Source: Pleurocapsa sp. FMAR1 (GTDB lineage: Bacteria > Cyanobacteriota > Cyanobacteriia > Cyanobacteriales > Xenococcaceae). From it: 64,000 nt of DNA. The DNA lies in assembly GCF_963665995.1 (NCBI RefSeq), contig NZ_OY762512.1:3968001-4032000 (forward strand), in the 5' to 3' direction. Below the pieces are notes generated by a model. That model was not told the origin of the DNA, did not search any database, and saw only the letters and a list, made by a program, of their open reading frames with translations. Positions 18,000 through 27,561 of the stretch are shown here, in pieces (position 1 is the stretch's first letter; the number at the start of each line of letters is the position of its first letter). A program made the position numbers and the translations under genes.

Positions 18000-18479
18000 A
18001 TGAATTGTAGTCATGTTCAATTTTGTGCCGATAAATCAAAAGTAGATTTCGTACAGCTACAACGCCTGTTCGCAAAAACAGCTTTTTGGGCGCAAGAACG
18101 AAATATAAATGACTTACAAATTGCGATCGCCAACAGCAATCCTGTAGTTACAGTCCGGGACGCAGAACGTCTTATAGGCTTTGCTAGAGCAACTTCCGAT
18201 GGTGTATACCGTGCAGGAATTTGGGATGTAATAGTTGACCCCGATTATCAAGGCATAGGCTTGGGCAGAAAGCTAGTAGAAACCGTCATATCTCATCCTT
18301 TAGTTAGCAAAGTAGAAAGAGTTTATTTAACTACCACTCATCAGCAAAGCTTTTACGAGCGTATCGGCTTTAAACAAAACGAAAGTACTACTATGGTGTT
18401 GTACAACAACTCAAAACCTTCGGAGGACTTAGCCCGACGAATCCAAGAACTACCAGTAGGATTGATAATTGATAATTGA
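18000..18479 (+). CDS. GNAT-family N-acetyltransferase
   Basis: 159 residues. The core motif for acetyl-CoA binding is VDPDYQGIGLGRKLVE (motif A, Q-G-x-G-x-G/R) with a preceding IGFARATSDG strand, and FYERIGFK as motif B. The sequence resembles cyanobacterial and plastid GNAT proteins (serotonin/lysine acetyltransferase-like, NSI/SNAT group). The final residues (LIIDN) and stop codon are encoded by the heptamer repeat at 18461-18494, so the true original C-terminus may have been different. Substrate not determined. Confidence 0.87.
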   Translation: MNCSHVQFCADKSKVDFVQLQRLFAKTAFWAQERNINDLQIAIANSNPVVTVRDAERLIGFARATSDGVYRAGIWDVIVDPDYQGIGLGRKLVETVISHPLVSKVERVYLTTTHQQSFYERIGFKQNESTTMVLYNNSKPSEDLARRIQELPVGLIIDN

Positions 18480-18494
18480 TAATTGATAATTGAT
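18461..18494. repeat. heptamer tandem repeat (STRR), unit ATTGATA
   Basis: Nearly five perfect head-to-tail copies of the 7-bp unit fill the gap between the convergent acetyltransferase and fabG genes and overlap the stop codon of the former. It has the form of cyanobacterial short tandemly repeated repetitive sequences. Confidence 0.9.
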
Positions 18495-19319
<825 letters not shown>

Positions 19320-19392
19320 TTAGCTATCATATAGGCTTATTAGTCCCTTAGACTAGTTCGCGACTCAATTACTTGTATATAAGGCGATCGCT

Positions 19393-19710
19393 ATGGCAGT
19401 TAAAAAACAATTCTCCAGTTTTGAAGATCTATTGAAAGGTTCAGAGCTTCCTGTTTTAGTAGATTTTTACGCAACTTGGTGTGGTCCTTGTCAGATGATG
19501 ACCCCAATTTTAGAACAGGTAGGGGCTAATTTACGCGATCGCCTTCAGGTAGTCAAAATTGATACCGATAAGTATCCTAATCTGGCTACTAAGTATCAAA
19601 TAGAAGCTTTACCTACTTTAGTTTTATTCAAAGATGGTCAACCCGCAGAGAGAATAGAAGGCGTGTTGCAAGCGCAACAGTTGATTCAGCATTTAGATAC
19701 TTTGGTTTAA
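19393..19710 (+). CDS. trxA: thioredoxin
   Basis: 105 residues with the redox motif WCGPC at residues 29-33, a conserved cis-proline in ALPTLVLFKDG and a thioredoxin-fold length. It reduces protein disulfides in the cytoplasm using ferredoxin- or NADPH-thioredoxin reductase. The HIP1 octamer lies just before the start codon. The gene stands alone. Confidence 0.95.
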   Translation: MAVKKQFSSFEDLLKGSELPVLVDFYATWCGPCQMMTPILEQVGANLRDRLQVVKIDTDKYPNLATKYQIEALPTLVLFKDGQPAERIEGVLQAQQLIQHLDTLV

Positions 19711-19759
19711 CTATGCAAACATGGTTTTCTTCAGCGATAAATATTGAATATTAGGTGAA

Positions 19760-20335
19760 ATGACACAGGCACTTGAGAAGAAAACTTACACCTCTGAAGA
19801 GTATTTAAACTGGGAAATACTCTCAGAAGAACGTCATGAATATGACGATGGAGAAATTAGATTAATGACAGGAGGTACGCCCAACCACAATAGAATTTGC
19901 CGTAATTTACTGATTGCTCTTGAACTCGCTTTCAAAGAACAACCTTATGAAACTTTTTTTACAGATCAGCGTCTTTGGATTTCCAATCGCAATCTCTATA
20001 CTTATCCCGATATTATGGTTCTGGAAAAACCAATTCAGCTTCAGGAAAGTCGAACTGATACGGTGATGAATCCCTGTTTAATAGCGGAAGTACTATCAAA
20101 ATCAACTAAAGATTATGATCGCAGTGAAAAGTTTGTGGCATACCGCACGATTGAGACTTTTCAAGAATATCTTTTGATCGATCAATATAAAATTCAGGTC
20201 GAACATTACGTTAAAACGAATGCTCATCAATGGTTATTATCGGAATATACCGACTCCGAAATGACTTTAACCTTGAGTTCAGTGGACGTACAGTTCAAAA
20301 TTGCCGATCTGTATGAAAATATTGAATTTAAATAG
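19760..20335 (+). CDS. Uma2-family protein (putative restriction-like nuclease fold)
   Basis: 191 residues. The Uma2/DUF820 pattern is clear: YTSEEYLNWE, ERHEYDDGEIRLMTGGTPNHN (the E-x-DGE-IRL-M signature), YPDIMVLEKP and LIAEVLSKSTKDYDRSEKFVAYRTIETFQEYLLID, which carries the D-ExK-type catalytic residues. This family is hugely expanded in cyanobacteria; its true role is not settled. All conserved residues are present, so this copy appears intact. Confidence 0.88.
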   Translation: MTQALEKKTYTSEEYLNWEILSEERHEYDDGEIRLMTGGTPNHNRICRNLLIALELAFKEQPYETFFTDQRLWISNRNLYTYPDIMVLEKPIQLQESRTDTVMNPCLIAEVLSKSTKDYDRSEKFVAYRTIETFQEYLLIDQYKIQVEHYVKTNAHQWLLSEYTDSEMTLTLSSVDVQFKIADLYENIEFK

Positions 20336-20395
20336 GTTTAACTCATTGACCAAGGACAAATCGTTTATTAAGCGGACTAAACATTTTATCAATTT

Positions 20396-20935
20396 TCATT
20401 GAGTAATTGGAATAGTATATTCTTCCATTCCTAACGAGTCTCTGTAATTTAATGTCACTCCTTGAGCATCTTCGAGAACATCATAAGCTAATAGATCTCT
20501 ATTGGTCATTCCAGGCAAAATTAAACCTTCGTCAAACTTATTTTTATTATTCCAAATCAAATCACTTTCAACTGAAAAATCTTGTTGATAAGTTCTTCCT
20601 TGGTTATCTTTAAGCTTTAAACTATGGTCTTCTATTGAATCTGTTTTTTTACTAGTGTTAGTAACATCTACCTCTAAAACTAAATATTTTCCTTTCGCAG
20701 TGCGAACTTCGTTTGTCAAACCTGCTACAAATGATTTGGTTATGTAAACTCGGCTTACTTTAATTTCTTGTTCTTTGGTTTTGATGATATTGTTCTCAGT
20801 TGGATATTGTTCAAAAGAATAAGCAGGTTCTTGATTCTGAGCCTTCCAACCCAACCATAGAGATAATAAGATTAAAACAATCCAAAAAATAGTAGTTTTA
20901 CTTTGAGCAATCTCTTTTTTCGATTTGTAGTTCAT
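20396..20935 (-). CDS. membrane-anchored DUF4352-like protein
   Basis: 179 residues: a short cytoplasmic N-terminus, one membrane segment (about residues 13-27), and an extracytoplasmic beta-rich domain. The pattern KGKYLVLEVDVTNTSK, then LKLKDNQGRTYQ and LILPGMTNRDLLAYDV is that of DUF4352, an immunoglobulin-like fold found on exported lipoproteins and anchors. There is no lipobox cysteine; anchoring is by the helix. Function unknown. Confidence 0.7.
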   Translation of the reverse strand: MNYKSKKEIAQSKTTIFWIVLILLSLWLGWKAQNQEPAYSFEQYPTENNIIKTKEQEIKVSRVYITKSFVAGLTNEVRTAKGKYLVLEVDVTNTSKKTDSIEDHSLKLKDNQGRTYQQDFSVESDLIWNNKNKFDEGLILPGMTNRDLLAYDVLEDAQGVTLNYRDSLGMEEYTIPITQ

Positions 20936-21510
20936 TAGTTGTCATCTAATATTCATGCTTTACCTAACTCTTCTTACTTTTCCCCAATTAAGTGCAATAA
21001 TCTCCATTCAGACTCATCTTTATCGATATTCACATTACAATTGTCCGAAAAACCTATAAAATGTCGTGGTAGAAGCTATCAAAATTATGGAGAAAGTTAG
21101 AGATAGATCTCAAATCCTTAAAATATCGATCGAGCATAAACAATAATATGACTATAACTACTTATAAATGGTCAATTGAAGAATGGCACGATCTAGTTGA
21201 TTCAGGAGTTTTGGCTGGTAAAAAAGTCGAATTTTTAGAGGGAGAAATAACTGCCATGAGTCACGAAGGAGTCCCTCACCGCAATACCAATCATAGGGCT
21301 GTTAAATACTTGAGAAAGCTTTTAGATGGATTAGCGGAAGTCTATGAATCCCACCCGATTACTTTAGACAACTCCCCCTATTCGAGAGCAAGCGAACCAG
21401 AACCAGATATCGCCATTGTTCAGTTACCAGAGAGTATTTATGATGCCCATCATCCCTATCCAGAGAATATCTATTGGCTAATAGAAGTTTCTAAGGAAAC
21501 CTTGAGGAAG

Positions 21511-21606
21511 CGAAACAACGCGGTCTTGGGGGTTTCCCCGCAGGGCTATGCGCCCAGAGCGTCGCTAGACGCGACTCAACGCTTCGCGTTGTGCAGCGAT
21601 TGTTTC
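21511..21606. mobile_element. GC-rich in-frame mini-insertion 1
   Basis: A 96-bp block with short inverted ends: GAAACAAC near the left end and GATTGTTTC at the right. It is much richer in GC than the host gene and contains internal palindromes (CGTCGCTAGACGCGAC, CAACGCTTCGCGTTG). It falls between codons corresponding to T-L and K-K-D of the Uma2 protein. Length divisible by three and no stop codons in frame, so translation passes through. Confidence 0.75.
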
Positions 21607-21675
21607 AAGAAGGACTTGGAACAGAAAACAATTATTTATGCTTGCAATAGCATTCCTGAATATTGGGTAATTGAC

Positions 21676-21774
21676 CAACGGTCACAGCAGCGGACAGACC
21701 CCGCGTCGCCGTCAGGCGCAAGGGAACGCTGTCCAAGACAGGCTCCGTCCGTTTAGGGCGGAGTAATCTGTGAC
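21676..21774. mobile_element. GC-rich in-frame mini-insertion 2
   Basis: A 99-bp block with GTCACAG at 21681-21687 and the inverted CTGTGAC at 21768-21774, flanked by GAC on both sides (possible 3-bp target duplication). It contains AGACCCCGCGTCGCC, also found in the histidine kinase gene near 35030, and GGCGGAGTAATCT, also found inverted at 50499-50520. It introduces one TAG but keeps the overall frame. Confidence 0.75.
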
Positions 21775-21967
21775 TTAGTTAATCAAAAACTAATAGTTCA
21801 TACTCAACCTCAAGCTGACGGTTATATGCAAATTGCCGAATACAAAACAGGTGCGATTTCGCCTCTAGCTTTTCCGAAGATTGCGATCGCTTTAAATCAA
21901 CTTTTGCCTGATTAATTTTAATCTTTTAAATAGGTTATAGTTACATCTTGCTTTTTCATTTGTTCTA

Positions 21968-22516
21968 TCAAAACTGACTTGCTCCTTTTGTCATTTTATT
22001 ATTCCAAAGATCAAAAGGATAATAAAAAGCTGGACTCCAGAGACTATTTATAATTGCCGAGATGATAGCTATCTGCTGATACTTGTCGATAATTTCTGAG
22101 ATACTAAAAAAGTGATATCTTGCATATTGCAATCCATAGACTGTTTCAGCAATAATTGTCATGAAAAAGACAATAAAAGCTACAGAGATAAAGTCTTCTC
22201 CAATATATTTTTGTTTTTGCAGACTGGAAGTTAGCACCCCAATCAAAACAAAACTAAATATATAAGAAGGGGTGCTAGTAACTATACCGTCATAGATACA
22301 GCCCATAATCAAGCCTGCGATCGCACCTTGCCAAATATTACGCTTTATACTCCAAGCAACTACCCAAATTAACAGCCAATTAGGATTTGTACCTAACAGT
22401 TCCATTCCAGGAATATGCAACAGCATTAAAAAAGAACATATAACTACAGAAGCAAAAATAAACAGGACATTTAAAATTTTCAAGCTGTCAAAAGATGTCT
22501 GTTTTTTATTTCCCAT
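21968..22516 (-). CDS. mreD: rod shape-determining protein MreD
   Basis: 182 residues with about five membrane segments, starting after a short hydrophilic N-terminus. GTNPNWLLIWVVAWSIKRNIWQGAIAGLIMGCIYD matches the MreD pattern. MreD is the integral membrane part of the elongasome that links MreB filaments to cell-wall synthesis. It is the last gene of mreBCD, 15 bp after mreC. Assignment rests on sequence pattern plus operon position. Confidence 0.88.
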   Translation of the reverse strand: MGNKKQTSFDSLKILNVLFIFASVVICSFLMLLHIPGMELLGTNPNWLLIWVVAWSIKRNIWQGAIAGLIMGCIYDGIVTSTPSYIFSFVLIGVLTSSLQKQKYIGEDFISVAFIVFFMTIIAETVYGLQYARYHFFSISEIIDKYQQIAIISAIINSLWSPAFYYPFDLWNNKMTKGASQF

Positions 22517-22531
22517 TCTTTAAATTATCTA

Positions 22532-23278
22532 TTACTTAATCTTTGGTTCAAAAGGTTGAACAATAACCCATTCTAAAACATCAATAGGTGCAGTTAATTC
22601 TATTTCTATTTCGGAAACGGCATCTTCTTTTTGTTTTTGCGGTTTTACTTTGCCAATAGGTAAACCAGGCGGATATAGCTTACTCAGATTTGAGGTGACT
22701 ATTTGATCTCCAGGTTTAATGTCTATAACCTCTTCAAAAAAGTGCATTACCACACTAGATGCTTTTTCCCCTTGAACATAGCCCAATTGACGACTACGGC
22801 TGATAACTGCGCCAACTCGACTAGTATCATCGCTAATTAGCAGTACTTTACTAGTGTGGGGGGTAACGCTGGTAACTCTGCCTACCAAACCGCCAATTCC
22901 CGATACGACAAAACCTGGTTTAATATTATCTTGGCTACCTTTACCTAGGGTAACTTGCTCCCACCAGCGATCGCGACTACGGCTAATTACTGGTGCGGAT
23001 ATAGTTTTGGTTGTTTGAGTCGAACTGTAATTTAGCAACTGTTTTAGCTGCTTATTTTGCTGTTCTAATTCTGTTTCCCGCTGTTCCAACTCTAAAATAC
23101 GAGCGTTGGTTAGTCTGTCCTCTAGAGTTAGCTGCTTTTGGGACTGAAAAGGACTGACCATAAAATAATATATCTCTGATACAATTGCAGCCTGAGTTTG
23201 TCTAATTAAGAGGGCAATTATTAAAGCCACTATAACTATTGTTGTGCGAAAACCAAATTTATCCCACCAGCGATCCAT
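22532..23278 (-). CDS. mreC: rod shape-determining protein MreC
   Basis: 248 residues. One membrane segment (about residues 12-30), a coiled coil (about 58-85, LEQRETELEQQNKQLKQLL), then the beta-rich periplasmic domain with GSQDNIKPGFVVSGIGGLVGRV, VLLISDDTSRVGAVI and PPGLPIGKV, all typical of MreC. It bridges MreB and the penicillin-binding proteins. It sits 25 bp after mreB. Confidence 0.93.
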   Translation of the reverse strand: MDRWWDKFGFRTTIVIVALIIALLIRQTQAAIVSEIYYFMVSPFQSQKQLTLEDRLTNARILELEQRETELEQQNKQLKQLLNYSSTQTTKTISAPVISRSRDRWWEQVTLGKGSQDNIKPGFVVSGIGGLVGRVTSVTPHTSKVLLISDDTSRVGAVISRSRQLGYVQGEKASSVVMHFFEEVIDIKPGDQIVTSNLSKLYPPGLPIGKVKPQKQKEDAVSEIEIELTAPIDVLEWVIVQPFEPKIK

Positions 23279-23303
23279 ATTTCATCCAATTGGTAATGAC
23301 AAT

Positions 23304-24344
23304 TTAAATAAGTATGGAGCGATCGCTAAATACTCGATCTAAGGTTTTATCTTCCAATACTCTACCTGTCCCTAAAACGACACATTTTAAAGGTTCAGCA
23401 GCAATATGAGTGACAATTCCTGTCTCATGACTAATTAAAACGTCTAGCCCCCTTAACAATGCTCCTCCGCCAGCCAACATAATGCCACGGTCAATAATAT
23501 CCGCAGCCAAATCTGGGGGAGTTTGCTCAAGGGTAAGTTTAATCGTTTCAATAATACTTTTGACTGGTTCTTGTAAACATTGGCGAATTTCTGATTCACT
23601 AACTTCAATGGTGCGAGGTAAGCCTGACAATAAGTGCAAACCTCTTACTTCTACGGTGCGATTGTTGGCTTCATCCACAGGATAAGCTGAACCTAGCTTG
23701 AATTTGATCGCTTCGGCTGTATTTTCGCCAATAGCTAGCTTATGCTCTCTTTTTATATGATTAGCAATTACTTCGCTTAATTCATCTCCAGCGATGCGGA
23801 TCGATTCGCTAATTACTTTGCCCTGAGAACTAATTACCGCTACCTCCGTTGTGCCACCACCAATATCGACAATCATGTTACCTGTAGGTTCACTAATAGG
23901 TAATCCTGCGCCAATAGCTGCTGCCAGAGGTTCTTCAATCAAATCTACTTCTCTTGCCCCTGCATTAGAAGCTGCTTCAATTACGGCACGACGCTCTAAT
24001 TTGGTAACTCCGCTGGGAATACCAATAACCATGCGGGGATGAACTAAGGGGTTACCTTCAAAAGCTCGTTTGACAAACTCATGAATCATGGCTTCTGTCG
24101 CCTCAAAATCAGCAATTACACCATCTTTGAGCGGACGCAAAGCCTGTATATGTTCAGGAGAGCGACCCAACAATAATTTTGCTTCTTTACCAAATGCCTG
24201 TGGGATTTCCGTTTTGCGATCTATTGCCACCACAGAAGGTTCTTCTAAGACGATTCCCTTACCGGATACGTAAATTAATGTATTAGCAGTACCTAGATCG
24301 ATACCCATGTCCCGCGAAAGCTTAAAACGATTAAGAAAACCCAC
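23304..24344 (-). CDS. mreB: rod shape-determining actin homologue MreB
   Basis: 346 residues, started at a GTG (24344). Actin-fold nucleotide-binding motifs: MGIDLGTANTLIYV (phosphate 1), MIVDIGGGTTEVAVIS (phosphate 2) and IMLAGGGALLRGLD (adenosine). MreB forms membrane-associated filaments that guide cell-wall insertion. First gene of the mreBCD operon; its promoter lies in the 24345-24588 gap shared with the divergent multicopper oxidase. Confidence 0.96.
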   Translation of the reverse strand: MGFLNRFKLSRDMGIDLGTANTLIYVSGKGIVLEEPSVVAIDRKTEIPQAFGKEAKLLLGRSPEHIQALRPLKDGVIADFEATEAMIHEFVKRAFEGNPLVHPRMVIGIPSGVTKLERRAVIEAASNAGAREVDLIEEPLAAAIGAGLPISEPTGNMIVDIGGGTTEVAVISSQGKVISESIRIAGDELSEVIANHIKREHKLAIGENTAEAIKFKLGSAYPVDEANNRTVEVRGLHLLSGLPRTIEVSESEIRQCLQEPVKSIIETIKLTLEQTPPDLAADIIDRGIMLAGGGALLRGLDVLISHETGIVTHIAAEPLKCVVLGTGRVLEDKTLDRVFSDRSILI

Positions 24345-24588
24345 TTTGATTTATTTCTCCGAATAAATTTGGCGTAGCTTTATTTGAGTCGGATCTAATT
24401 TACTCCTGATATATCGATTAGTCTAATCGAAAATATACTTAATTCGATCATAGTCAAGGTAAATTAATTTCTGTTTACGTATTTATAGTGAGGTCGGTAA
24501 ACTAATTTTCTTTATTAGGAAAAATATGCAATTATTTAATTAGCACTTTTCTATAGGACTGATTTGTTCAAGTATAAAATTATTTTTT

Positions 24589-25593
24589 ATGTCCGATATA
24601 TTCCCATTAGACCGTCAACTGAGAAGTCGCCGACAAATTATTCGCTGGGGTTTATTGGCAGCAGGCATTTCTGCTACGGCATTAAAGCTTAATAGCAGTG
24701 AGGTTAAGGCTGCTGAACCAGTTAAAATTCCTCCCCTTCCCCAAATCAATAATTCATTAGCTCAAAGTTTTGAGCCGATGGCAGTTTTGCGAGATTTTAA
24801 CTATGGCATAGTCAAAGAAGAAGCTGGGCGCACCATCCGAGAATTTGAACTTGCTGCCCACAGCACGACTTTACAGCTTAATAGTGCCATTACTTTTGTT
24901 AGCTGGAATTTAAACAATCGCGTTCCCGCCCCTACCTTGAGAGCCACGGAGGGCGATCGCGTTCGCGTTATTTTTCATAACGAAGATGGGCATTCTCACA
25001 GCCTGCATTTTCATGGCACTCACCCAGTTGAAATGGATGGAGTCACATCTGTACGTAGAGGCAAAACAATGATCTATGAATTTGATGCCGAACTCTATGG
25101 CGTTTATCCCTACCATTGTCATGTTGCTCCCGTTACTCGTCATGTAAGCAAAGGACTGTATGGTCTATTTATTGTCGATCCCCCAGAAGGTCGTCCCCCT
25201 GCCGATGAAATGGTGATGGTAATGGGTGCTTACGATCTCGATACTGATGGCAAAAACGAACTATATGCTTTTAATGGTATTCCCAACTATTATCGCGATT
25301 ACCCAATTCCCATTTATCAAAATCAGTTGATTCGTCTCTATGTACTCAACATGATTGAGTTCGATCCAGCAGTCACGTTTCATATTCATGCCAATATGTT
25401 TCAGGTTTATCGGACAGGAAGAAGTCTAGAACCCAATGAAGAAAGTGACGTAATTACGATGGGAACAGCCGAACGACATATTTTAGAATTTGCTTATAAG
25501 TATCCTGGCAAATATATGTTTCATCCCCATCAAGACTATATTGCTGAATATGGCTGTATGGGTTATTTTGACGTAATCTCTGAGAATACATAA
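24589..25593 (+). CDS. two-domain multicopper oxidase
   Basis: 334 residues. RSRRQIIRWG near the N-terminus followed by a hydrophobic stretch is a twin-arginine signal, fitting export of a folded copper protein. Domain 1 has HFHGTH (140-145) and YHCH (175-178) with H185, giving the type 1 copper ligands C177 and H185 and half of the type 2/3 cluster; the usual axial methionine is a leucine (GLYG). Domain 2 has HIH (265-267) and HPH (312-314). The pattern is that of small two-domain laccases, which act as trimers. Substrate could be ferrous or cuprous ion or phenolics. Confidence 0.85.
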   Translation: MSDIFPLDRQLRSRRQIIRWGLLAAGISATALKLNSSEVKAAEPVKIPPLPQINNSLAQSFEPMAVLRDFNYGIVKEEAGRTIREFELAAHSTTLQLNSAITFVSWNLNNRVPAPTLRATEGDRVRVIFHNEDGHSHSLHFHGTHPVEMDGVTSVRRGKTMIYEFDAELYGVYPYHCHVAPVTRHVSKGLYGLFIVDPPEGRPPADEMVMVMGAYDLDTDGKNELYAFNGIPNYYRDYPIPIYQNQLIRLYVLNMIEFDPAVTFHIHANMFQVYRTGRSLEPNEESDVITMGTAERHILEFAYKYPGKYMFHPHQDYIAEYGCMGYFDVISENT

Positions 25594-25706
25594 TTTGGCG
25601 CAACCTAAAAATAAATTTACTATTTTCAAAATTATTGACTTAAATTCGCAATAATAGTAAATTACTAATTCAGCACAATTACGTAGTAAATGCCAAATAA
25701 AATTTT

Positions 25707-26543
25707 ATGTCTACTCGAATTAAAACTATAGAATTATTTTTAGCCTGTGGTTTTGCAACAGCAGTGGGGACTCAAGCTGTACCTACAAATGCCCATGAAA
25801 CCGATAATATCCTAGAGGCATCTACTTCCCAAACTTATTTATTGGCACAAAGTGCAGAAGGCGGTGAAGGCGGTGAGGGTGCAGAAGGCGGTGGTGAAGG
25901 TGGAACTGCTACTGGAGATCCCAATGTAGACTATATGACTTCTCTAGGTTTGATGAAAGGTCATTTGCTTGTAGCCAAAGAATTGATGGCTCAAAAAAAC
26001 TATGAAGAAGCCGAACCGCATATTGGTCATCCTGTAGAAGAACTTTATAGCGATATCGAAACTGTACTACCAGAAAAGGGAGTGAGCGACTTTAAGCCAA
26101 CCTTAAATCAGCTTCACGATTTAGCAATATCTGCTCCTGATTCTCCTGAAATGAAAACATTGTTCGCTAAGTCGGAGGCTTCTATTGATGAAGCGATCGC
26201 TGCTGTACCCCAAGAACAACGTAACTCCCCAGAATTTGTGCTAAATGTAATGGTGGAGATGCTAAAAAATGCTGAGGCTGAATACAAAGCTGCGATCGCC
26301 AACAATCAGTTTGTAGAAGTGGTAGAGTATCAAGATTCCAGAGGATTTGTTTTTTATGCCGATCAGCTATATCAAACCGTAGCTGACCAAAAAAGCCAGG
26401 CAGATCCAGAAGGACATAAGGTGATTACCGATAGTTTGGCAGAATTAAAAACAGCTTGGCCCTCTATTGAGCCACCCGCAAAACCCATCAAACAGCCTGG
26501 TGAAATTTCTGCTCTAGTAACTCAAATCGAATTTAACAAATAA
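25707..26543 (+). CDS. secreted helical protein downstream of the multicopper oxidase
   Basis: 278 residues. A signal peptide (about 1-30) is followed by a low-complexity linker rich in glycine and glutamate (about 50-70), then a helical domain with MTSLGLMKGHLLVAKELM and conserved histidines (KGH, EPHIGHP). The organisation recalls periplasmic helical iron-binding proteins of the imelysin/EfeO group, but no HxxE signature is firmly seen. Same strand, 113 bp after the oxidase, so probably co-regulated. A joint role in metal handling is inferred from position only. Confidence 0.65.
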   Translation: MSTRIKTIELFLACGFATAVGTQAVPTNAHETDNILEASTSQTYLLAQSAEGGEGGEGAEGGGEGGTATGDPNVDYMTSLGLMKGHLLVAKELMAQKNYEEAEPHIGHPVEELYSDIETVLPEKGVSDFKPTLNQLHDLAISAPDSPEMKTLFAKSEASIDEAIAAVPQEQRNSPEFVLNVMVEMLKNAEAEYKAAIANNQFVEVVEYQDSRGFVFYADQLYQTVADQKSQADPEGHKVITDSLAELKTAWPSIEPPAKPIKQPGEISALVTQIEFNK

Positions 26544-26571
26544 GTTCGATGTGCAGGAGAATGTTATTAAC

Positions 26572-26748
26572 TAACGTGAGTTCGGGTTAACAAGATTAGT
26601 CTGTTGAGGTAGCTATCAGCTATTAGCTATTAGCTATTAGCTTTTGAAAGATTTCTCAATCCCCTAAATATAAAATTTTATTTAGAAAAACTGTTTTTCA
26701 ATTACCCGTTGTCCGCAAAGGTTTGGGCTTTTATGCGAACTCACGTTA
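26572..26748. mobile_element. MITE-like element with 13-bp terminal inverted repeats
   Basis: TAACGTGAGTTCG at 26572-26584 is repeated in perfect inverted form as CGAACTCACGTTA at 26736-26748. The 177-bp segment codes for nothing obvious, lies wholly between two genes and contains a heptamer repeat. It has the form of a non-autonomous inverted-repeat element; no clear target duplication is seen. Confidence 0.6.
26611..26645. repeat. heptamer tandem repeat (STRR), unit AGCTATT
   Basis: Five head-to-tail units, the first and last with one or two changes. It lies inside the inverted-repeat element described above. Confidence 0.85.
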
Positions 26749-26788
26749 ACTACAAAGCATCAATTCAAGAGTTAAAAAGTCAAAAGTT

Positions 26789-27460
26789 ATGATTTTCTCA
26801 ATTGAGCAAATTCTTTCTCCTGATGAGTTAGCCGAAATTAAACAAGTTTTAGAACAAGCAGAATTTGTTGATGGTAAGCTTACGGCAGGTTGGCACGCTA
26901 AATTGGTTAAAAACAATCAGCAACTAAAAACAGGAACGTTTCAAAAAGAACTTCAAAGAAAGATTGGTGTTGCTTTAGCCGATAATGTTCTATTCCAATC
27001 AACCGTTCGTCCCAAAGCAGTTCATTCACTGCTCTTCAGTCGCTATAGCGAGGGAATGTCTTACGACACCCATGTAGATAATGCGCTGATGAAAGGTAGC
27101 TCTAGCCTATCTCGCTCTGATGTTTCCTTTACCTTATTTTTGAATTCGCCCCAAGATTATGAGGGAGGAGAGCTAGTCATTGAAGGAGTGCAAGAGGAAC
27201 AAAGCTATAAGCTGGAAGCTGGTTCGGCTATAGTTTATCCTTCTACTACCCTGCACCGTGTTAATTCTGTGACTCAAGGAATAAGGTTAGTTGCTGTTGG
27301 TTGGGTACAGAGTACAATTCGCGATGCGGGCGATCGCGAAATTCTCTTTGATTTAGATACGGCTCGTCGCGCTATCTTTGTTAAATCTGGCAAAACCCCA
27401 GAGTTTGACTTGGTTTCTAAGAGTATTGCTAATCTTCTCCGCAAATGGGCAGATGTATGA
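26789..27460 (+). CDS. PiuC/YbiX-like Fe(II)/2-oxoglutarate dioxygenase (PKHD-type hydroxylase)
   Basis: 223 residues. The iron site is H-x-D in YDTHVDNALM with the distal histidine in STTLHRVNSV; the 2-oxoglutarate-binding arginine follows in GIRLVAVGW. SLLFSRYSEGMSYD and DYEGGELVIEG are family hallmarks. In proteobacteria PiuC is co-located with TonB-dependent siderophore receptors and iron-regulated; here the neighbours are a multicopper oxidase unit and leuB. Substrate unknown. Confidence 0.92.
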   Translation: MIFSIEQILSPDELAEIKQVLEQAEFVDGKLTAGWHAKLVKNNQQLKTGTFQKELQRKIGVALADNVLFQSTVRPKAVHSLLFSRYSEGMSYDTHVDNALMKGSSSLSRSDVSFTLFLNSPQDYEGGELVIEGVQEEQSYKLEAGSAIVYPSTTLHRVNSVTQGIRLVAVGWVQSTIRDAGDREILFDLDTARRAIFVKSGKTPEFDLVSKSIANLLRKWADV

Positions 27461-27561
27461 CAACTTAAAAAATAATTAACTCTACCTCTTTGAATCACTA
27501 GTAAATGGTAAATTAATAGCTATTGCCAAATTGCATTTCTCAGAAAAGTTCAACAGCTATT

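Larger units (their letters stand above)
21148..21915 (+). pseudogene. Uma2-family gene interrupted by two GC-rich in-frame insertions
   Basis: The frame starts MTITTYKWSIEEWHDLVDSG and carries the Uma2 hallmarks (VEFLEGEITAMS, EPDIAIVQLPE, IYWLIEVSKETL). Two GC-rich blocks then interrupt it: 21511-21606 (96 bp, exactly 32 codons, readable) and 21676-21774 (99 bp, 33 codons, with a TAG at 21754-21756). After each block the Uma2 reading resumes in the same frame (DLEQKTIIYACNSIPEYWVID, then VNQKLIVHTQPQADGYMQIAEY) down to a TAA at 21913-21915. Removing both blocks would restore an intact protein. As it stands the protein ends 202 residues in, without its last part. Confidence 0.85.
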
